A stretch of DNA of 64,000 bases from CALDTK01 sp041744755 (GTDB lineage: Bacteria; Bacteroidota; Bacteroidia; Chitinophagales; Saprospiraceae). The notes beneath the pieces are model-generated. The model made no database searches and was not told where the DNA came from. It saw nothing but the letters and a program-made list of their open reading frames with translations. Shown in pieces: positions 25,047-33,849 of the stretch. Every line of letters starts with the position of its first letter. Position 1 is the stretch's first letter. The translations under genes were made by a program, and so were the position numbers. The stretch lies in NCBI GenBank assembly GCA_041744755.1, contig JBGTKC010000087.1, positions 69,603-133,602 of the forward strand. The letters run 5' to 3'.

Positions 25047-25895
25047 ATGCACCAGATGCAAATAGACTTCATCGACGCAGGTCGTTTTAAACTCGACGGC
25101 GGAGCCATGTTCGGCATCGTGCCACAGACGATGTGGGCGAGCAAAAACCCGCCCGACGCCGACAACCTCTGCACCTGGGCGATCCGTTGTCTGCTCATCC
25201 GTACCGACGGGCGCGTCATCCTCGTGGACACGGGGATGGGCGACAAGCAAGATGCGAAGTTCCGGAGTCACTTTCACCCACACGGGGAACACGATCTTCT
25301 CGGCTCGCTGTTGGCTTTAGGCATCACCCCCGCCGACGTTACCGACGTGCTGCTCACGCATTTGCACTTTGACCACGTCGGCGGCGCCACTTGTTTTGAC
25401 GAAAGTGGACAGATCGTGACCACCTTCCCCAACGCGACGTACTGGAGCAACGACGCGCAGTGGGCCTGGGCCGAGACCCCGAATGCGAAGGAGGCGGCGA
25501 GCTTTCTCTCCGACAATCTTGCGCCCCTTAAAGCCAGTGGGCAGCTGGATATGCTGCCGATCCAACGCGGCAAGGACTTCGACTGGCTCCCGGGCATCAC
25601 GCTGCGCCCGCTCTACGGCCACACCGAGGCGATGATGATGCCGATGTTGGACCTCGGCGGGGGCGAGCGCTTCGTCTACTGTGCCGACCTCATCCCCTCC
25701 GTGGCGCACGTGAGGCTACCCTGGGTACTCGCCTACGACGTGCGACCACTCGACACCCTAGGCGAGAAAGCACGACTCATCGAGGAGGCCGTGGGCGAGG
25801 GTTATCGACTGGGTTTCGAACACGATCCGGTGTATCCCTCGGCGACGCTCACCCGAGATCCAACCGGGCGTGTATCGGCCGAGCCTCTGGGATAA
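25047..25895 (+). CDS. MBL-fold metallo-hydrolase
   Basis: 282 residues. Metal-binding signature THLHFDHVGG (about 110-119), preceding strand VILVDTGMGDKQDAKF, then LYGHTEAMMMPML (His ligand), VYCADLIPSVAHVRLPW (Asp ligand) and GFEHDP (last His). The pattern 'DGGAMFGIVPQTMW' near the start is typical of quorum-quenching-lactonase-like or AttM-like members, whose true substrates vary. The start ATG has no nearby -7 box. A degenerate GNAA motif with a terminal stem mismatch sits at 25393-25407. Confidence 0.88.
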   Translation: MHQMQIDFIDAGRFKLDGGAMFGIVPQTMWASKNPPDADNLCTWAIRCLLIRTDGRVILVDTGMGDKQDAKFRSHFHPHGEHDLLGSLLALGITPADVTDVLLTHLHFDHVGGATCFDESGQIVTTFPNATYWSNDAQWAWAETPNAKEAASFLSDNLAPLKASGQLDMLPIQRGKDFDWLPGITLRPLYGHTEAMMMPMLDLGGGERFVYCADLIPSVAHVRLPWVLAYDVRPLDTLGEKARLIEEAVGEGYRLGFEHDPVYPSATLTRDPTGRVSAEPLG

Positions 25896-25914
25896 GACAA
25901 GCGCACTTGATCAT

Positions 25915-27078
25915 TCAAACAGCTGTCGCATTCGCGGCTCGTGTCACGCCCAAAAAGCCCGAGATCTTCCCGAGCACGTAGTCTACCTCCTCCGCTGTAT
26001 TTAGGTGCGAAAAGCTAAAGCGTACCGTCACCATATCGTCCTGCGGGCCGTACATCGCACTGATCACGTGGCTGCCGGCGTCCGCGCCCGAGCTACAGGC
26101 CGAGCCACCGCTGGCCGCGATGCCGGCGATGTCGAGGTTGAAGAGCAACAGCTCCGACTTGAGCGTGTACGGGAAGCTCACGCTCAGGACCGTGTAGAGA
26201 TTAGCGCCCGCGAGATCAGTGTTTACCCGGATCTTGGGTTCTAGTTGCCGCAGGCGATGCACGAAGTCGTGGCGCAAGTCCTGGATGTACGTCCGCCGGT
26301 CTTCCAGGTGCTCATAGGCGAGCTCGAAGGCCTGCGCAAGTCCGGCGATTCCGTAAAGGTTCTCCGTTCCGCCGCGCATGTTGCGCTCCTGCGATCCGCC
26401 GTCCACGAAGGGGCGTACGATCTGCTCGTTGGAGACGTAGACGAAACCGACGCCCTTGGGCCCGTGAAACTTATGCGCCGCCCCGGTGATAAAGTCGATC
26501 GGGAGTGTCTGGAGGTCAATGTCGAGGTGACCCGTCGTCTGAACGGTGTCGCTGTGTAGCAAGGCCCCGTGCGCCTTGCACAACTCGCCGAAGGCCTGGA
26601 GGTCGATGAGGTTACCGGTTTCGTTGTTTGCGTGCATCAGGGTCACGAGCACTTTCCGGCCAGCCAGCTCTGCGAGTTTGGTGTCGAGCGAATCCAGGCT
26701 CGGCCGACCCCACTCGTCTAGTGCGAGCATGTGGAGGCGGACCTTACAGTTCTGCTGGACGTCCCTGAGACTGTGCAGGACGCAGTGGTGCTCGGTAGCG
26801 CTGGAGACGATGTCGGTGACGCACAGGTCGCGCACGCTGCACTTGATGGCCATGTTGGTCGCCTCCGTCCCGCCGCTCGTGAAGAAGATTTCCCCGATGG
26901 AAGCATTGAGTCGGGCGGCCACGCGTTTGCGGGCCGACTCGATGATGGTCCGTCCCTCGCGGCCCTCCTTGTGGATAGAGCTAGGATTGCCGTAGGCCTC
27001 CCGCATGAGTCCACTCATGGCTTCGATGACTTCCGGGAGTACTGGCGTCGAGGCGGCATTATCGAGGTAGACACGCAT
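25915..27078 (-). CDS. Cysteine desulfurase (NifS/IscS family)
   Basis: 387 residues. A class-V PLP aminotransferase fold: YLDNAASTPVLPEVIEAM (about 3-20), SGGTEATNMAIK, ATEHHCVLHSL, HANNETGNLIDLQ, and the PLP lysine in AAHKFHGPKGVGF (about 203). The persulfide Cys lies in ASGGSACSSGADAGSHVI (about 325), the short-loop IscS/NifS form. It supplies sulfur for Fe-S clusters and for thiolation (MiaB, BshC-linked thiol metabolism nearby by theme only). The gap to glmM is 75 bp, with a degenerate GNAA motif at 27086-27100. Confidence 0.92.
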   Translation of the reverse strand: MRVYLDNAASTPVLPEVIEAMSGLMREAYGNPSSIHKEGREGRTIIESARKRVAARLNASIGEIFFTSGGTEATNMAIKCSVRDLCVTDIVSSATEHHCVLHSLRDVQQNCKVRLHMLALDEWGRPSLDSLDTKLAELAGRKVLVTLMHANNETGNLIDLQAFGELCKAHGALLHSDTVQTTGHLDIDLQTLPIDFITGAAHKFHGPKGVGFVYVSNEQIVRPFVDGGSQERNMRGGTENLYGIAGLAQAFELAYEHLEDRRTYIQDLRHDFVHRLRQLEPKIRVNTDLAGANLYTVLSVSFPYTLKSELLLFNLDIAGIAASGGSACSSGADAGSHVISAMYGPQDDMVTVRFSFSHLNTAEEVDYVLGKISGFLGVTRAANATAV

Positions 27079-27153
27079 ATCGTAGATTTTGACGCAAGCC
27101 GGAGCTCGCCAGAGGGAGTAGAACTTGAAGACTTGCGGTGAAGGTCCGAAAAT

Positions 27154-28554
27154 CTAAGCAAGTGCCACGCGCAGTCGGTCCATCGCTTCACTCGCGAGCC
27201 GCAGGGCCGCCGTGGCGTCTGTGCTCTCGGCAATCACCCGCATGATGGGCTCGGTGTTGCTGGCGCGCAGGTGGACCCACCCCTCTGTCAAGTCGATCTT
27301 CATCCCGTCCTGGTGGTCGATCTCTGCACCCGCGTAACTCTCCGCTACGCGCGCCAGGGCCATTTCAACTACGTCGGCGTCCGGGACATCGATCTTGTCT
27401 TTGACGATCTCGTAGTCGGGGAAGCTTGCCCGCAGGTCGCTGGCCGACAAGCCAGAGGTAGCCAGGTGACTCAACAGCAGTGCAATCCCCACGAGGCTAT
27501 CACGACCGTAGTGTAGTCCTGGGTAGATGATGCCGCCGTTGCCCTCCCCAGCGATCACCGCGCCCACCTCGCGCATCTTGCTCACGACGTGGACCTCACC
27601 CACGGCAGCCGCCGCGTAGGCCTGCCCGACGCGCGCGGCAACGTCCTTGAGGGCACGACTGCTCGACAGATTGCTCACCACCGGGCCCGGCGTGTGGGCC
27701 AGGACGTAGTCCGCCACCGCGACCAGGGTGTACTCCTCGCCAAACATGCTCCCGTCCTCGCTCACGAGCACGAGTCGATCCACGTCGGGGTCGACGGCTA
27801 TCCCGAGGCCGGCGCGCGAGTCGTCACGGACGGCTTTCGCCAAAACTGCCAGATTCTGTGGTAGCGGCTCGGCCTCGTGAGCAAAATCACCGGTCATTTC
27901 GGCAAAAAGCAATTGGTAGGTGACCCCGAGCGCGTCCAGGAGTGGCGGGACACTGATGGCCCCGGTGGAGTTGATGCAGTCGACGATGACGTGAAAACCG
28001 GCGGCGCGAATAGCCTGCACTCGGACCAGCGGCAGGGCACACACCTTAGCAACGTGGTCCGCGATATCGTCGGTAGACCGTCGGTAGCCGCCGAGCTCTC
28101 GCACCTTGGGGTAAGCGATCTTGCCGGCCTCGATGATCGAGAGGATCACCTCGCCATCGGCCGCCGAAAGGAACTCGCCACTGGCATTCAGGAGCTTGAG
28201 GGCATTATAATCGTAAGGGTTGTGGCTCGCCGACAACACGATCCCGCCCTGGGCCCCGTGCCGCACGACCGCCATCTCCACGGTCGGTGTCGTAGAGAGG
28301 TCCAGGTCGATCACATCGATGCCTAAGAACCGTAGGGTCGCCGTCACGAACTGCGCGACCACCGGCCCGCTCATCCGCCCGTCGCGCCCGATGACCACAG
28401 CCGGCCGAGGCCCATCGTGGCCGCCTAGTCGCTTCAAGAACGTCCCGTAGCCACTAACGAAGTTGAGCAAAGTCTGTGGCGTGAGATCTCCGGAAGGATC
28501 CAGGGAGGTGCCGATGGTGCCGCGGACGCCCGACACGGAAACTTTCAAAGCCAT
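27154..28554 (-). CDS. glmM: Phosphoglucosamine mutase (GlmM-like phosphohexomutase)
   Basis: 466 residues. Alpha-D-phosphohexomutase family: start VSGVRGTIG, phospho-serine loop GIVLSASHNPYDYNALKLLN (about 100-119), metal loop VDPDVDRLVLV (about 257, usual DPDxDR) and sugar loop GEGNGGII (about 340). In Bacteroidota the orthologue converts glucosamine-6-P to glucosamine-1-P for UDP-GlcNAc, which fits with murB just downstream on the same strand. A hexose-phosphate specificity cannot be excluded. -7 box TACCTTCCG, 4 nt before the ATG. GNAA motif at 27832 encodes VLAKA. Confidence 0.87.
   Translation of the reverse strand: MALKVSVSGVRGTIGTSLDPSGDLTPQTLLNFVSGYGTFLKRLGGHDGPRPAVVIGRDGRMSGPVVAQFVTATLRFLGIDVIDLDLSTTPTVEMAVVRHGAQGGIVLSASHNPYDYNALKLLNASGEFLSAADGEVILSIIEAGKIAYPKVRELGGYRRSTDDIADHVAKVCALPLVRVQAIRAAGFHVIVDCINSTGAISVPPLLDALGVTYQLLFAEMTGDFAHEAEPLPQNLAVLAKAVRDDSRAGLGIAVDPDVDRLVLVSEDGSMFGEEYTLVAVADYVLAHTPGPVVSNLSSSRALKDVAARVGQAYAAAAVGEVHVVSKMREVGAVIAGEGNGGIIYPGLHYGRDSLVGIALLLSHLATSGLSASDLRASFPDYEIVKDKIDVPDADVVEMALARVAESYAGAEIDHQDGMKIDLTEGWVHLRASNTEPIMRVIAESTDATAALRLASEAMDRLRVALA
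27832..27846 (-). repeat. GNAA mini-hairpin motif, copy 14
   Basis: Stem GGC/GCC, loop GAAA; sense in glmM (VLAKA). Confidence 0.9.
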
Positions 28555-28558
28555 GGGG

Positions 28559-28567
28559 CGGAAGGTA
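28559..28567 (-). promoter_or_regulatory. -7 box of glmM
   Basis: TACCTTCCG read on the minus strand, separated by CCCC from the ATG at 28554. Confidence 0.5.
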
Positions 28568-28587
28568 GGGGCGATACGGTGACCGTC

Positions 28588-29631
28588 TCAGAACACATTC
28601 ACTTCCATCTCTAGCGCCACCCCGAACTTCGCCTCGACGTCCGCCTGTATCTCGCGCGCCAGGGCGAACAGCTCCCTACCGCTCCCGCCGCCGTGGTTGA
28701 CGAGCACCAGGGCCTGCCGGTCGTGCACGCCGATCGCGCCGCGGCGGTGCCCCTTCCAGCCCGCCTGCTCGATGAGCCACCCCGCCGGGATCTTGCGTCC
28801 GCCAGCTGGCAATTCGTAGCTAGGGGCACTAGGATGGAGGGCGGCGAAGGACTCGTAGTCGCTTAGGCTCAACTCCGGATTCTTGAAGAAGCTACCGCTA
28901 TTACCGATCTCGGCGGGGTCGGGCAACTTCGAACGCCGGATCGCAATCACGGCGGTCGAAATGTGTTTTGGCGAAAGCCGTGACTGTCCTGGCGCCTCGC
29001 CCACGCCCTGCGCCACAACGTGCTCACGGACGTCCCCATAGTCGGCCCGTAGGTCGTGCTCGCCGACACTCAGGCGGAACGTCACCTCGGTGATGATATA
29101 CTGCCCGGCCAGCTCTCGCTTGAACACACTGTGGCGGTAGCCGAATCCGCAATCCTCGGCGCGGAACTCGCGCAGGTCAAGGGTCTCACGGTGGAGGGCC
29201 TTCAGTGACACGAAGCGGTCTTTGAGCTCGACGCCGTACGCACCGATGTTCTGAACTGGGCTCGCGCCGACGCTCCCGGGAATGAGGCTCAGGTTTTCCA
29301 ACCCTCCGTAGCCGGCGTCCACGGTGTACGCCACGAACTCGTGCCAGTTCTCTCCGGCGGCGGCCGTCACCTCGACGTAATCGCCTTTCGGCAAAACGCG
29401 CACCCCGCGTAGGTCCAGGTGAAGCACGAGACCCGGCACATCGCGCGTCAGCAGCAGGTTCGAGCCTCCCCCGAGCACCAGTGTCGGCAATTCGATCCTG
29501 AGTGCCTCTCGCAGGCTCCCGAGACTCGTGGCGCGGAAGTAGCGCTCGGCGCTGGACTCCAATCCGAAGGTATTAAATCGACGTAGCGAAACCCCGTGAA
29601 GGAGCGTACTGGCGGGAGGAGAGTCGGTCAC
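28588..29631 (-). CDS. murB: UDP-N-acetylenolpyruvoylglucosamine reductase
   Basis: 347 residues from GTG29631 (VTDSPPASTLLHGVSLRRFNTFGL). MurB reduces UDP-GlcNAc-enolpyruvate to UDP-MurNAc. FAD domain: TLVLGGGSNLLLT, AAAGENWHEFVAYTVDAGYGGLENLSLIPGSVGASPVQNIGAYGVE. Substrate domain: DCGFGYRHSVFK, IAIRRSKLPDPAEIGNSGSFFKNPE with the catalytic Ser, and the final Glu near EMEVNVF. The Tyr-loop arrangement is type I, like E. coli. The open frame continues 82 codons upstream into the membrane-protein gene; GTG is preferred for its TACCCTTTCC box 3 nt away. Two GNAA motifs (28965, 29383). Confidence 0.93.
   Translation of the reverse strand: MTDSPPASTLLHGVSLRRFNTFGLESSAERYFRATSLGSLREALRIELPTLVLGGGSNLLLTRDVPGLVLHLDLRGVRVLPKGDYVEVTAAAGENWHEFVAYTVDAGYGGLENLSLIPGSVGASPVQNIGAYGVELKDRFVSLKALHRETLDLREFRAEDCGFGYRHSVFKRELAGQYIITEVTFRLSVGEHDLRADYGDVREHVVAQGVGEAPGQSRLSPKHISTAVIAIRRSKLPDPAEIGNSGSFFKNPELSLSDYESFAALHPSAPSYELPAGGRKIPAGWLIEQAGWKGHRRGAIGVHDRQALVLVNHGGGSGRELFALAREIQADVEAKFGVALEMEVNVF
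28965..28979 (+). repeat. GNAA mini-hairpin motif, copy 15
   Basis: Stem GGC/GCC, loop GAAA; antisense in murB (LSPK). Confidence 0.9.
29383..29397 (-). repeat. GNAA mini-hairpin motif, copy 16
   Basis: Stem GCC/GGC, loop GAAA; sense in murB (VLPKG). Confidence 0.9.
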
Positions 29632-29648
29632 GGAGGAAAGGGTATGGC

Positions 29649-30206
29649 CTATTCGAAGGAGGGCAGTAGCGTCGAGTCCACGGGCGCTAATTCGTATAGC
29701 GGATACCCCCAGTAGCCCGGGTTGCGATAGACGGGCAAGCTGCGGGTTGCGGTGATCTCGGGGGCTTCGCCACCCTGCTGTCGCAGGCGCAGCAGGCCTT
29801 CCGGCGTCTCGACGTAGATAGAGTAGCCGTCGGCGGGTTGGTCGAGGGTCTCCCTGGATAGACCCCGGCCCGACCACTCCGCGGTGACCTGCTTAACGGG
29901 CAACTGCTGCTCAACCGTAGCTGGCGCGCCGAGCTTACGATTGGTGATTAATGCGAGCAGGGGCGCCGCGACGGTGCAGAGGATCACCGCCGTGGCGATC
30001 GCCTGAAAGCGCGCCAGGAAACTTCGCGAGAGAAAACTACAAATTAGTCCGATGACGAACCCCGTACCCGCCCCGTAGGTCGCGGACTTGATAATGAGTT
30101 CTCCAGCGTTGACGGTCGCGTCAACGGTGGGGAGCTCGACGGTCCACCCGACGATACACGCGATGCCGGCAACCAAGGCCAGGACGACCAAACTTCCACG
30201 TAGCAT
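29649..30206 (-). CDS. Membrane protein of unknown function
   Basis: 185 residues. Helices at about 4-22 and two more between 38 and 88 (YGAGTGFVIGLICSFL, IATAVILCTVAAPLLALI), then a ~95-residue extracytoplasmic or cytoplasmic tail with 'GYSIYVETPEGLLRLRQQGGEAPEITATRS'. No family recognised. It sits between the MsbA-like exporter (25 bp upstream) and murB, all on the minus strand, so it may be co-transcribed with them. Confidence 0.6.
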   Translation of the reverse strand: MLRGSLVVLALVAGIACIVGWTVELPTVDATVNAGELIIKSATYGAGTGFVIGLICSFLSRSFLARFQAIATAVILCTVAAPLLALITNRKLGAPATVEQQLPVKQVTAEWSGRGLSRETLDQPADGYSIYVETPEGLLRLRQQGGEAPEITATRSLPVYRNPGYWGYPLYELAPVDSTLLPSFE

Positions 30207-30231
30207 AGAGAGTCGTATGGGGACGTGAGGA

Positions 30232-32079
30232 CTAGACCTGTTCGAATTGGAGCTTTGCGAGAGATGCGTAAAGGCTGTCGGGTTGAGCGATGAGCTCGTC
30301 GTGCGTCCCAGACTCCACCACCTGCCCGCCGTCGATCACGAAGATGCGGTCCACGTCGCGGACGGTCGCCAGGCGGTGGGCGATCACGAAGCTCGTACGA
30401 CCTTCCATCAAACGGTCGAGCGCCTCCTGAACCACGCGTTCGCTTTCGGCGTCGAGGCTCGAGGTGGCCTCGTCGAGCAACAAAACCTTCGGGTCTTTTA
30501 GCAATGCGCGCGCGATGGCGATGCGCTGGCGCTGGCCGCCGCTCAACTTGACGCCACGCTCCCCGACGAGGGTGTCTAAGCCTTCGGGAAAGCGCTCGAT
30601 GAACTCGAGGGCATTTGCCTCGCGGGCGGCTGCCTCTATCTCCGGGCGGGACGCCGTCGGCCGCCCGTACCCGATATTCTCCGCGATACTTCCGGCGAAG
30701 AGCAAGACTTCCTGAGGGACGATCCCAAGGTGTCCGCGGTACACCGATAAGTCCAGGTCGCGGATCTCGATGCCGTCGAGGGTGATCGACCCCTCGTAGT
30801 CCGCGTAGAACCGGAGCAATAGCTGGAGTACCGTCGATTTACCCGCACCACTCGGACCCACCAGCGCGATCCGCTCGCCGGCCTGCACCGACAAGGACAA
30901 CCCACGCAGCACCTCCATGTCGGGACGACTCGGGTAGCGAAACTCAACTTCTTCAAAACGGATGTGGCCTTTGATCACGGGCGTCGATGACGCGGGGGAG
31001 GATTCGTTATGCAACGCTTCCATCGGCTCTCGCAAAATGTCCCGGATGCGCTCCGTCGCGCCGACGGCCCCAACGAGCTCTGTGTAAAAGTTGCCGAGGC
31101 CCGCGATCGCACCCCCGAGGATCGCGGTGTAGAGGGCGAACTCCAACAGGTCGCCGGATTCCATCTCGCCACTCTGCACCAACATTGCGCCCCGGTAGAT
31201 GATAAAGAAGAGGGCCCCGAACAGGAACGTGATGATAAAGACACTGAAGGCCGCACGGACGCGGGCGAACCTGAGACTCACCTCTACGGTGCGGTCCTGT
31301 GCGAGGGAATAGCGCGAGCGCTCCAGACCCTCGTTGACGTACGCCTTGACGGCCTGGATGCTCTGGATGGATTCCCCGAGGATATTGTTGGTCTCCGCGA
31401 GGGCCTCCTGCCGCTGCTTGGATAGCTTGCGGACGTAGCGCCCGAAGAAGATTGCCCCCACCACCACCACCGGAAAGGTGAGCAGCATGATTAGGCTAAG
31501 CTTCGGCATGCGGATAACGATGAAGGTGACGCCGAACACCAGGATCAGCACCTGTCGCAGGAACTCAGCGATCGTGATCGAGAAGGCGCTGTAGAGCTTC
31601 TCCACGTCGGCCGTGAGGCGGCTGATGAGTTCGCCGCTACGATTCTTCTCAAAGAAAAAGATCGGCAGGGCGACGAGGCGCCCGAACACGGCGCGACGTA
31701 CGTCGGCGATCCCGAGTTCGCTTACGCGGGCGAACAGCAGCACGCGGAAGTAGCTCACCACACTCTGCGCGATAAGGATGGCGAGCATGGCCAGCCCCAG
31801 CTGCTCAACGCTAAGTCCGAGGGTGGCGGCGCCGTTGGCGGCGCGCACCATCTCGCCGATAAGGTATGGGAAGGCCATGAACACGAGGCTGCTCAGCGAC
31901 AGCAGCACCATGCCAATAATCAGTGACCATTTGTACGGACGGATGTACTCGAAGATCCCGAGGGCTTCCTTGAGCTGAGCCTTGCTGACGGTGCTGCGCT
32001 TGCCCGGCGCCACGGCGGCATCGGGTGCGGCCGTCGGCGCGAGCGGCGGCGGGGGGGAAGTCGGGGGGGCTGCGGCCAT
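30232..32079 (-). CDS. MsbA-like ABC exporter (fused permease-ATPase)
   Basis: 615 residues. A proline/alanine-rich N-terminus (about 1-30), a six-helix exporter domain (about 50-330) and an ATPase domain: Walker A ALVGPSGAGKST (about 405), LSGGQRQRIAIARALL signature, LLLDEATSSLDAESE Walker B, IAHRLATV H-loop. The arrangement is that of half-transporters acting as homodimers; the 'EKNRSGELISRLTADVEKLYSA' coupling segment is typical of lipid-A/multidrug exporters in Bacteroidota. Substrate unknown. A TACCTTCG box lies about 44 nt upstream of the ATG, giving a longer leader than usual here. Confidence 0.9.
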   Translation of the reverse strand: MAAAPPTSPPPPLAPTAAPDAAVAPGKRSTVSKAQLKEALGIFEYIRPYKWSLIIGMVLLSLSSLVFMAFPYLIGEMVRAANGAATLGLSVEQLGLAMLAILIAQSVVSYFRVLLFARVSELGIADVRRAVFGRLVALPIFFFEKNRSGELISRLTADVEKLYSAFSITIAEFLRQVLILVFGVTFIVIRMPKLSLIMLLTFPVVVVGAIFFGRYVRKLSKQRQEALAETNNILGESIQSIQAVKAYVNEGLERSRYSLAQDRTVEVSLRFARVRAAFSVFIITFLFGALFFIIYRGAMLVQSGEMESGDLLEFALYTAILGGAIAGLGNFYTELVGAVGATERIRDILREPMEALHNESSPASSTPVIKGHIRFEEVEFRYPSRPDMEVLRGLSLSVQAGERIALVGPSGAGKSTVLQLLLRFYADYEGSITLDGIEIRDLDLSVYRGHLGIVPQEVLLFAGSIAENIGYGRPTASRPEIEAAAREANALEFIERFPEGLDTLVGERGVKLSGGQRQRIAIARALLKDPKVLLLDEATSSLDAESERVVQEALDRLMEGRTSFVIAHRLATVRDVDRIFVIDGGQVVESGTHDELIAQPDSLYASLAKLQFEQV

Positions 32080-32224
32080 GTAGCTCGGAGAACCAGTGGT
32101 CTCTCGTTTGGGTCGAGGGCCGAAGGTAGAGCACGCGTCCCATGGCGGGTCGGATGCTTGCCACCAATTCGCAGGGACGCCTTTCGGCGAAACGAGCGAG
32201 CCGATTCCGTGGATGCTGCCCTAT

Positions 32225-32265
32225 AAAAAAGCCCGCAACCGGCCGTATATCAGCGGATTGCGGGC
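32225..32265 (-). terminator. Terminator of tRNA-Arg
   Basis: On the minus strand GCCCGCAAtCCGC pairs with a GCGG/GGTTGCGGGC arm (32231-32265), followed by a run of T (A 32225-32230 on the plus strand). It lies directly downstream of tRNA-Arg. Confidence 0.8.
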
Positions 32266-32273
32266 TATACAAG

Positions 32274-32345
32274 TGGTCTCGGGTGGAATCGAACCACCAT
32301 CCCAGGCTCCGGAAACCTGTATACTATCCGTTGTACTACGAAACC
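32274..32345 (-). tRNA. tRNA-Arg (CCG)
   Basis: On the minus strand the acceptor GGTTTCG pairs with CGAGACC (one G-U pair). The anticodon stem is CAGGT/GCCTG with loop TTCCGGA, so anticodon CCG. T-arm GGTGGTTCGATTCCACC. Discriminator A (complement of T32274); no encoded CCA. Confidence 0.92.
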
Positions 32346-32429
32346 GAAATAACTTCAACCCTACGTCTCGTAGGGTGTCGGGAATCGACGGGCCAAAACT
32401 ACAGCACCAGCGCGACTTACGTTCCTGTA

Positions 32430-32444
32430 GTTTTGGCGAAAGCC
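32430..32444 (+). repeat. GNAA mini-hairpin motif, copy 17
   Basis: Stem GGC/GCC, loop GAAA; intergenic, between tRNA-Arg and the terminator of the sensor-like gene. Confidence 0.9.
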
Positions 32445-32480
32445 GGATGAATCACTCTCTCGCTCTGCGGCTCCCGACTC

Positions 32481-32521
32481 AAATAAAAGCAGGCCATCCG
32501 CATTAGGTGCGACTGGCCTGC
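32481..32521 (-). terminator. Terminator of the sensor-like gene
   Basis: GCAGGCCA (32489-32496) and TGGCCTGC (32514-32521) form an 8-bp stem, followed on the minus strand by TTTTATTT (complement of 32481-32488). It lies 30 bp past the stop of the gene at 32551. Confidence 0.75.
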
Positions 32522-32550
32522 CCGATGCTCATTTACGTAAACGCCAGCCA

Positions 32551-33723
32551 CTAGCTCACGATGCCTACCCGGCTGGGGATGGTGGTAAACTTAAGCTGTA
32601 AAGTTGGATCTGGCTCGCCGAATCCGGCCAGTTTGCCATTCATCTCGGTGGCGAGTTGGCGGGCGTACCGCAGCTCCGCGGCCTCGTGGCTGGGTGAGGA
32701 CTGGCGACCCGAGAGATCAGCAACATTGAGGGTGGCGTTGTTGCCTTCCTTGGTCAACGTGACCTTAAGTGCGGTGCTCCCCTGCCGAAAGGCGTACCCG
32801 ACTACCTCGGCGAAGAGCATCGTGAAGGGAATGGCCTGGTCCAGCGGGAGCCGCAGGGGCATGGAATCCACGTCCAGGCGACCGCCGTTCGGGGCAGTAA
32901 GTTCGACGAGGCGATCCTTGTACTTCTCGAAGAACGACTCGACCGCGACCTCGAAGCTCGTCCCGGAGTCGAACCCACTCTGCATCATTGCCTGAATCCC
33001 GGCCTCGTGGGCGGCCAGTTGGTTTGCACCCGAGCCGGGGGCCTCGAGCGGGATGCGGGCCGCGTAGACCTTCAGCATGAAGCGCAGCCGCTTGAGGGAT
33101 GCCTGCGAGGCGCCGGCGGTCTGGGTACGGGCCTCTGCGAAACCGGCCTCGGCATCGACCTGAGCCGCGCGGGCATTCGTGATGTCGCCGCGGAGTTTAC
33201 GCACGGTGGCGATGAAGATGAGGATGAGCGCGGCCACGATCGCAGCGGCTATCCCGATGGCGGTGAAGAGCTTCGCGTTGGCCGCGGAGCGGGCGCTCGA
33301 CAGTTCCTCCGCAATCTGGTCGCGTTCGGTAATGGCGTCGGCCTGGGTCGCGGCGGCGACTTCGGCTTTGGCCTGGGCGTCGGTGAGGGCGCTGGCCTGC
33401 TCCTTGAGGTCCGCCTCCGCGTCGAGCGCCTGGGCTCTGGCGAACTCAGGGATGGATTTGGTACGTCGGTTGGCGGCCGAGTCCGCCCGCGCGAGCACCC
33501 GCATCGCGCGCGCCTGGAGGCGTAGGTCGCCACTCGCGTCGGCGGCGGCGATCGCGTCACGGACCGCGTAATAGTCGACACTATTGCGCTCGTAGCTGGC
33601 CTCGGCCTTGCGGACGAGCGCCTCCGCCTGGGCGGCCGACTGGGCGGTAACGAGTTTTGGCGAAAGCCCTATGGCAAACAGGGCGGGGATGCTGACGCGT
33701 AAGAGAAGCAAACGGAAGGGCAT
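32551..33723 (-). CDS. Membrane sensor-like protein with degenerate HisKA_2-type kinase end
   Basis: 390 residues from the ATG at 33723, which starts a signal peptide (MPFRLLLLRVSIPALFAIGL...AQS). A helical periplasmic region rich in Ala (TPR-like, about 30-150) with coiled-coil character, one membrane helix (about 155-177, LFTAIGIAAAIVAALILIFI), then a cytoplasmic domain. 'LRLPLDQAIPFTMLFAEVVGYAFRQ' matches the N-box of HWE/HisKA_2 kinases and 'ELRYARQLATEMNGKLAGF' the end of their ATPase domain. I see no clear phospho-acceptor His or G-box, so it is probably catalytically altered. A GNAA motif is embedded in the signal peptide (GLSPKLV). The upstream ATG at 33798 would break the signal peptide. 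Confidence 0.62.
   Translation of the reverse strand: MPFRLLLLRVSIPALFAIGLSPKLVTAQSAAQAEALVRKAEASYERNSVDYYAVRDAIAAADASGDLRLQARAMRVLARADSAANRRTKSIPEFARAQALDAEADLKEQASALTDAQAKAEVAAATQADAITERDQIAEELSSARSAANAKLFTAIGIAAAIVAALILIFIATVRKLRGDITNARAAQVDAEAGFAEARTQTAGASQASLKRLRFMLKVYAARIPLEAPGSGANQLAAHEAGIQAMMQSGFDSGTSFEVAVESFFEKYKDRLVELTAPNGGRLDVDSMPLRLPLDQAIPFTMLFAEVVGYAFRQGSTALKVTLTKEGNNATLNVADLSGRQSSPSHEAAELRYARQLATEMNGKLAGFGEPDPTLQLKFTTIPSRVGIVS
33654..33668 (+). repeat. GNAA mini-hairpin motif, copy 18
   Basis: Stem GGC/GCC, loop GAAA; antisense, inside the signal peptide of the sensor-like gene (LSPK). Confidence 0.9.
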
Positions 33724-33849
33724 AGGGGGGGAACTGAGTACTGGAAAGCCTAACGAGGTGGTAACGAGGGTCGGGGAGATTAGGTGTTCAGCCGACACAC
33801 ATGTTCAAAACCTGACAAATGTCCTCGGTCAAAGTGGCTGCGATAGGCC

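Noticed and set aside
28965..29397. GNAA motifs as intrinsic terminators
   Set aside because: Stems of 3 bp with GTTTT on the 5' side in sense orientation and no 3' T-run in most copies; they lie within essential genes.
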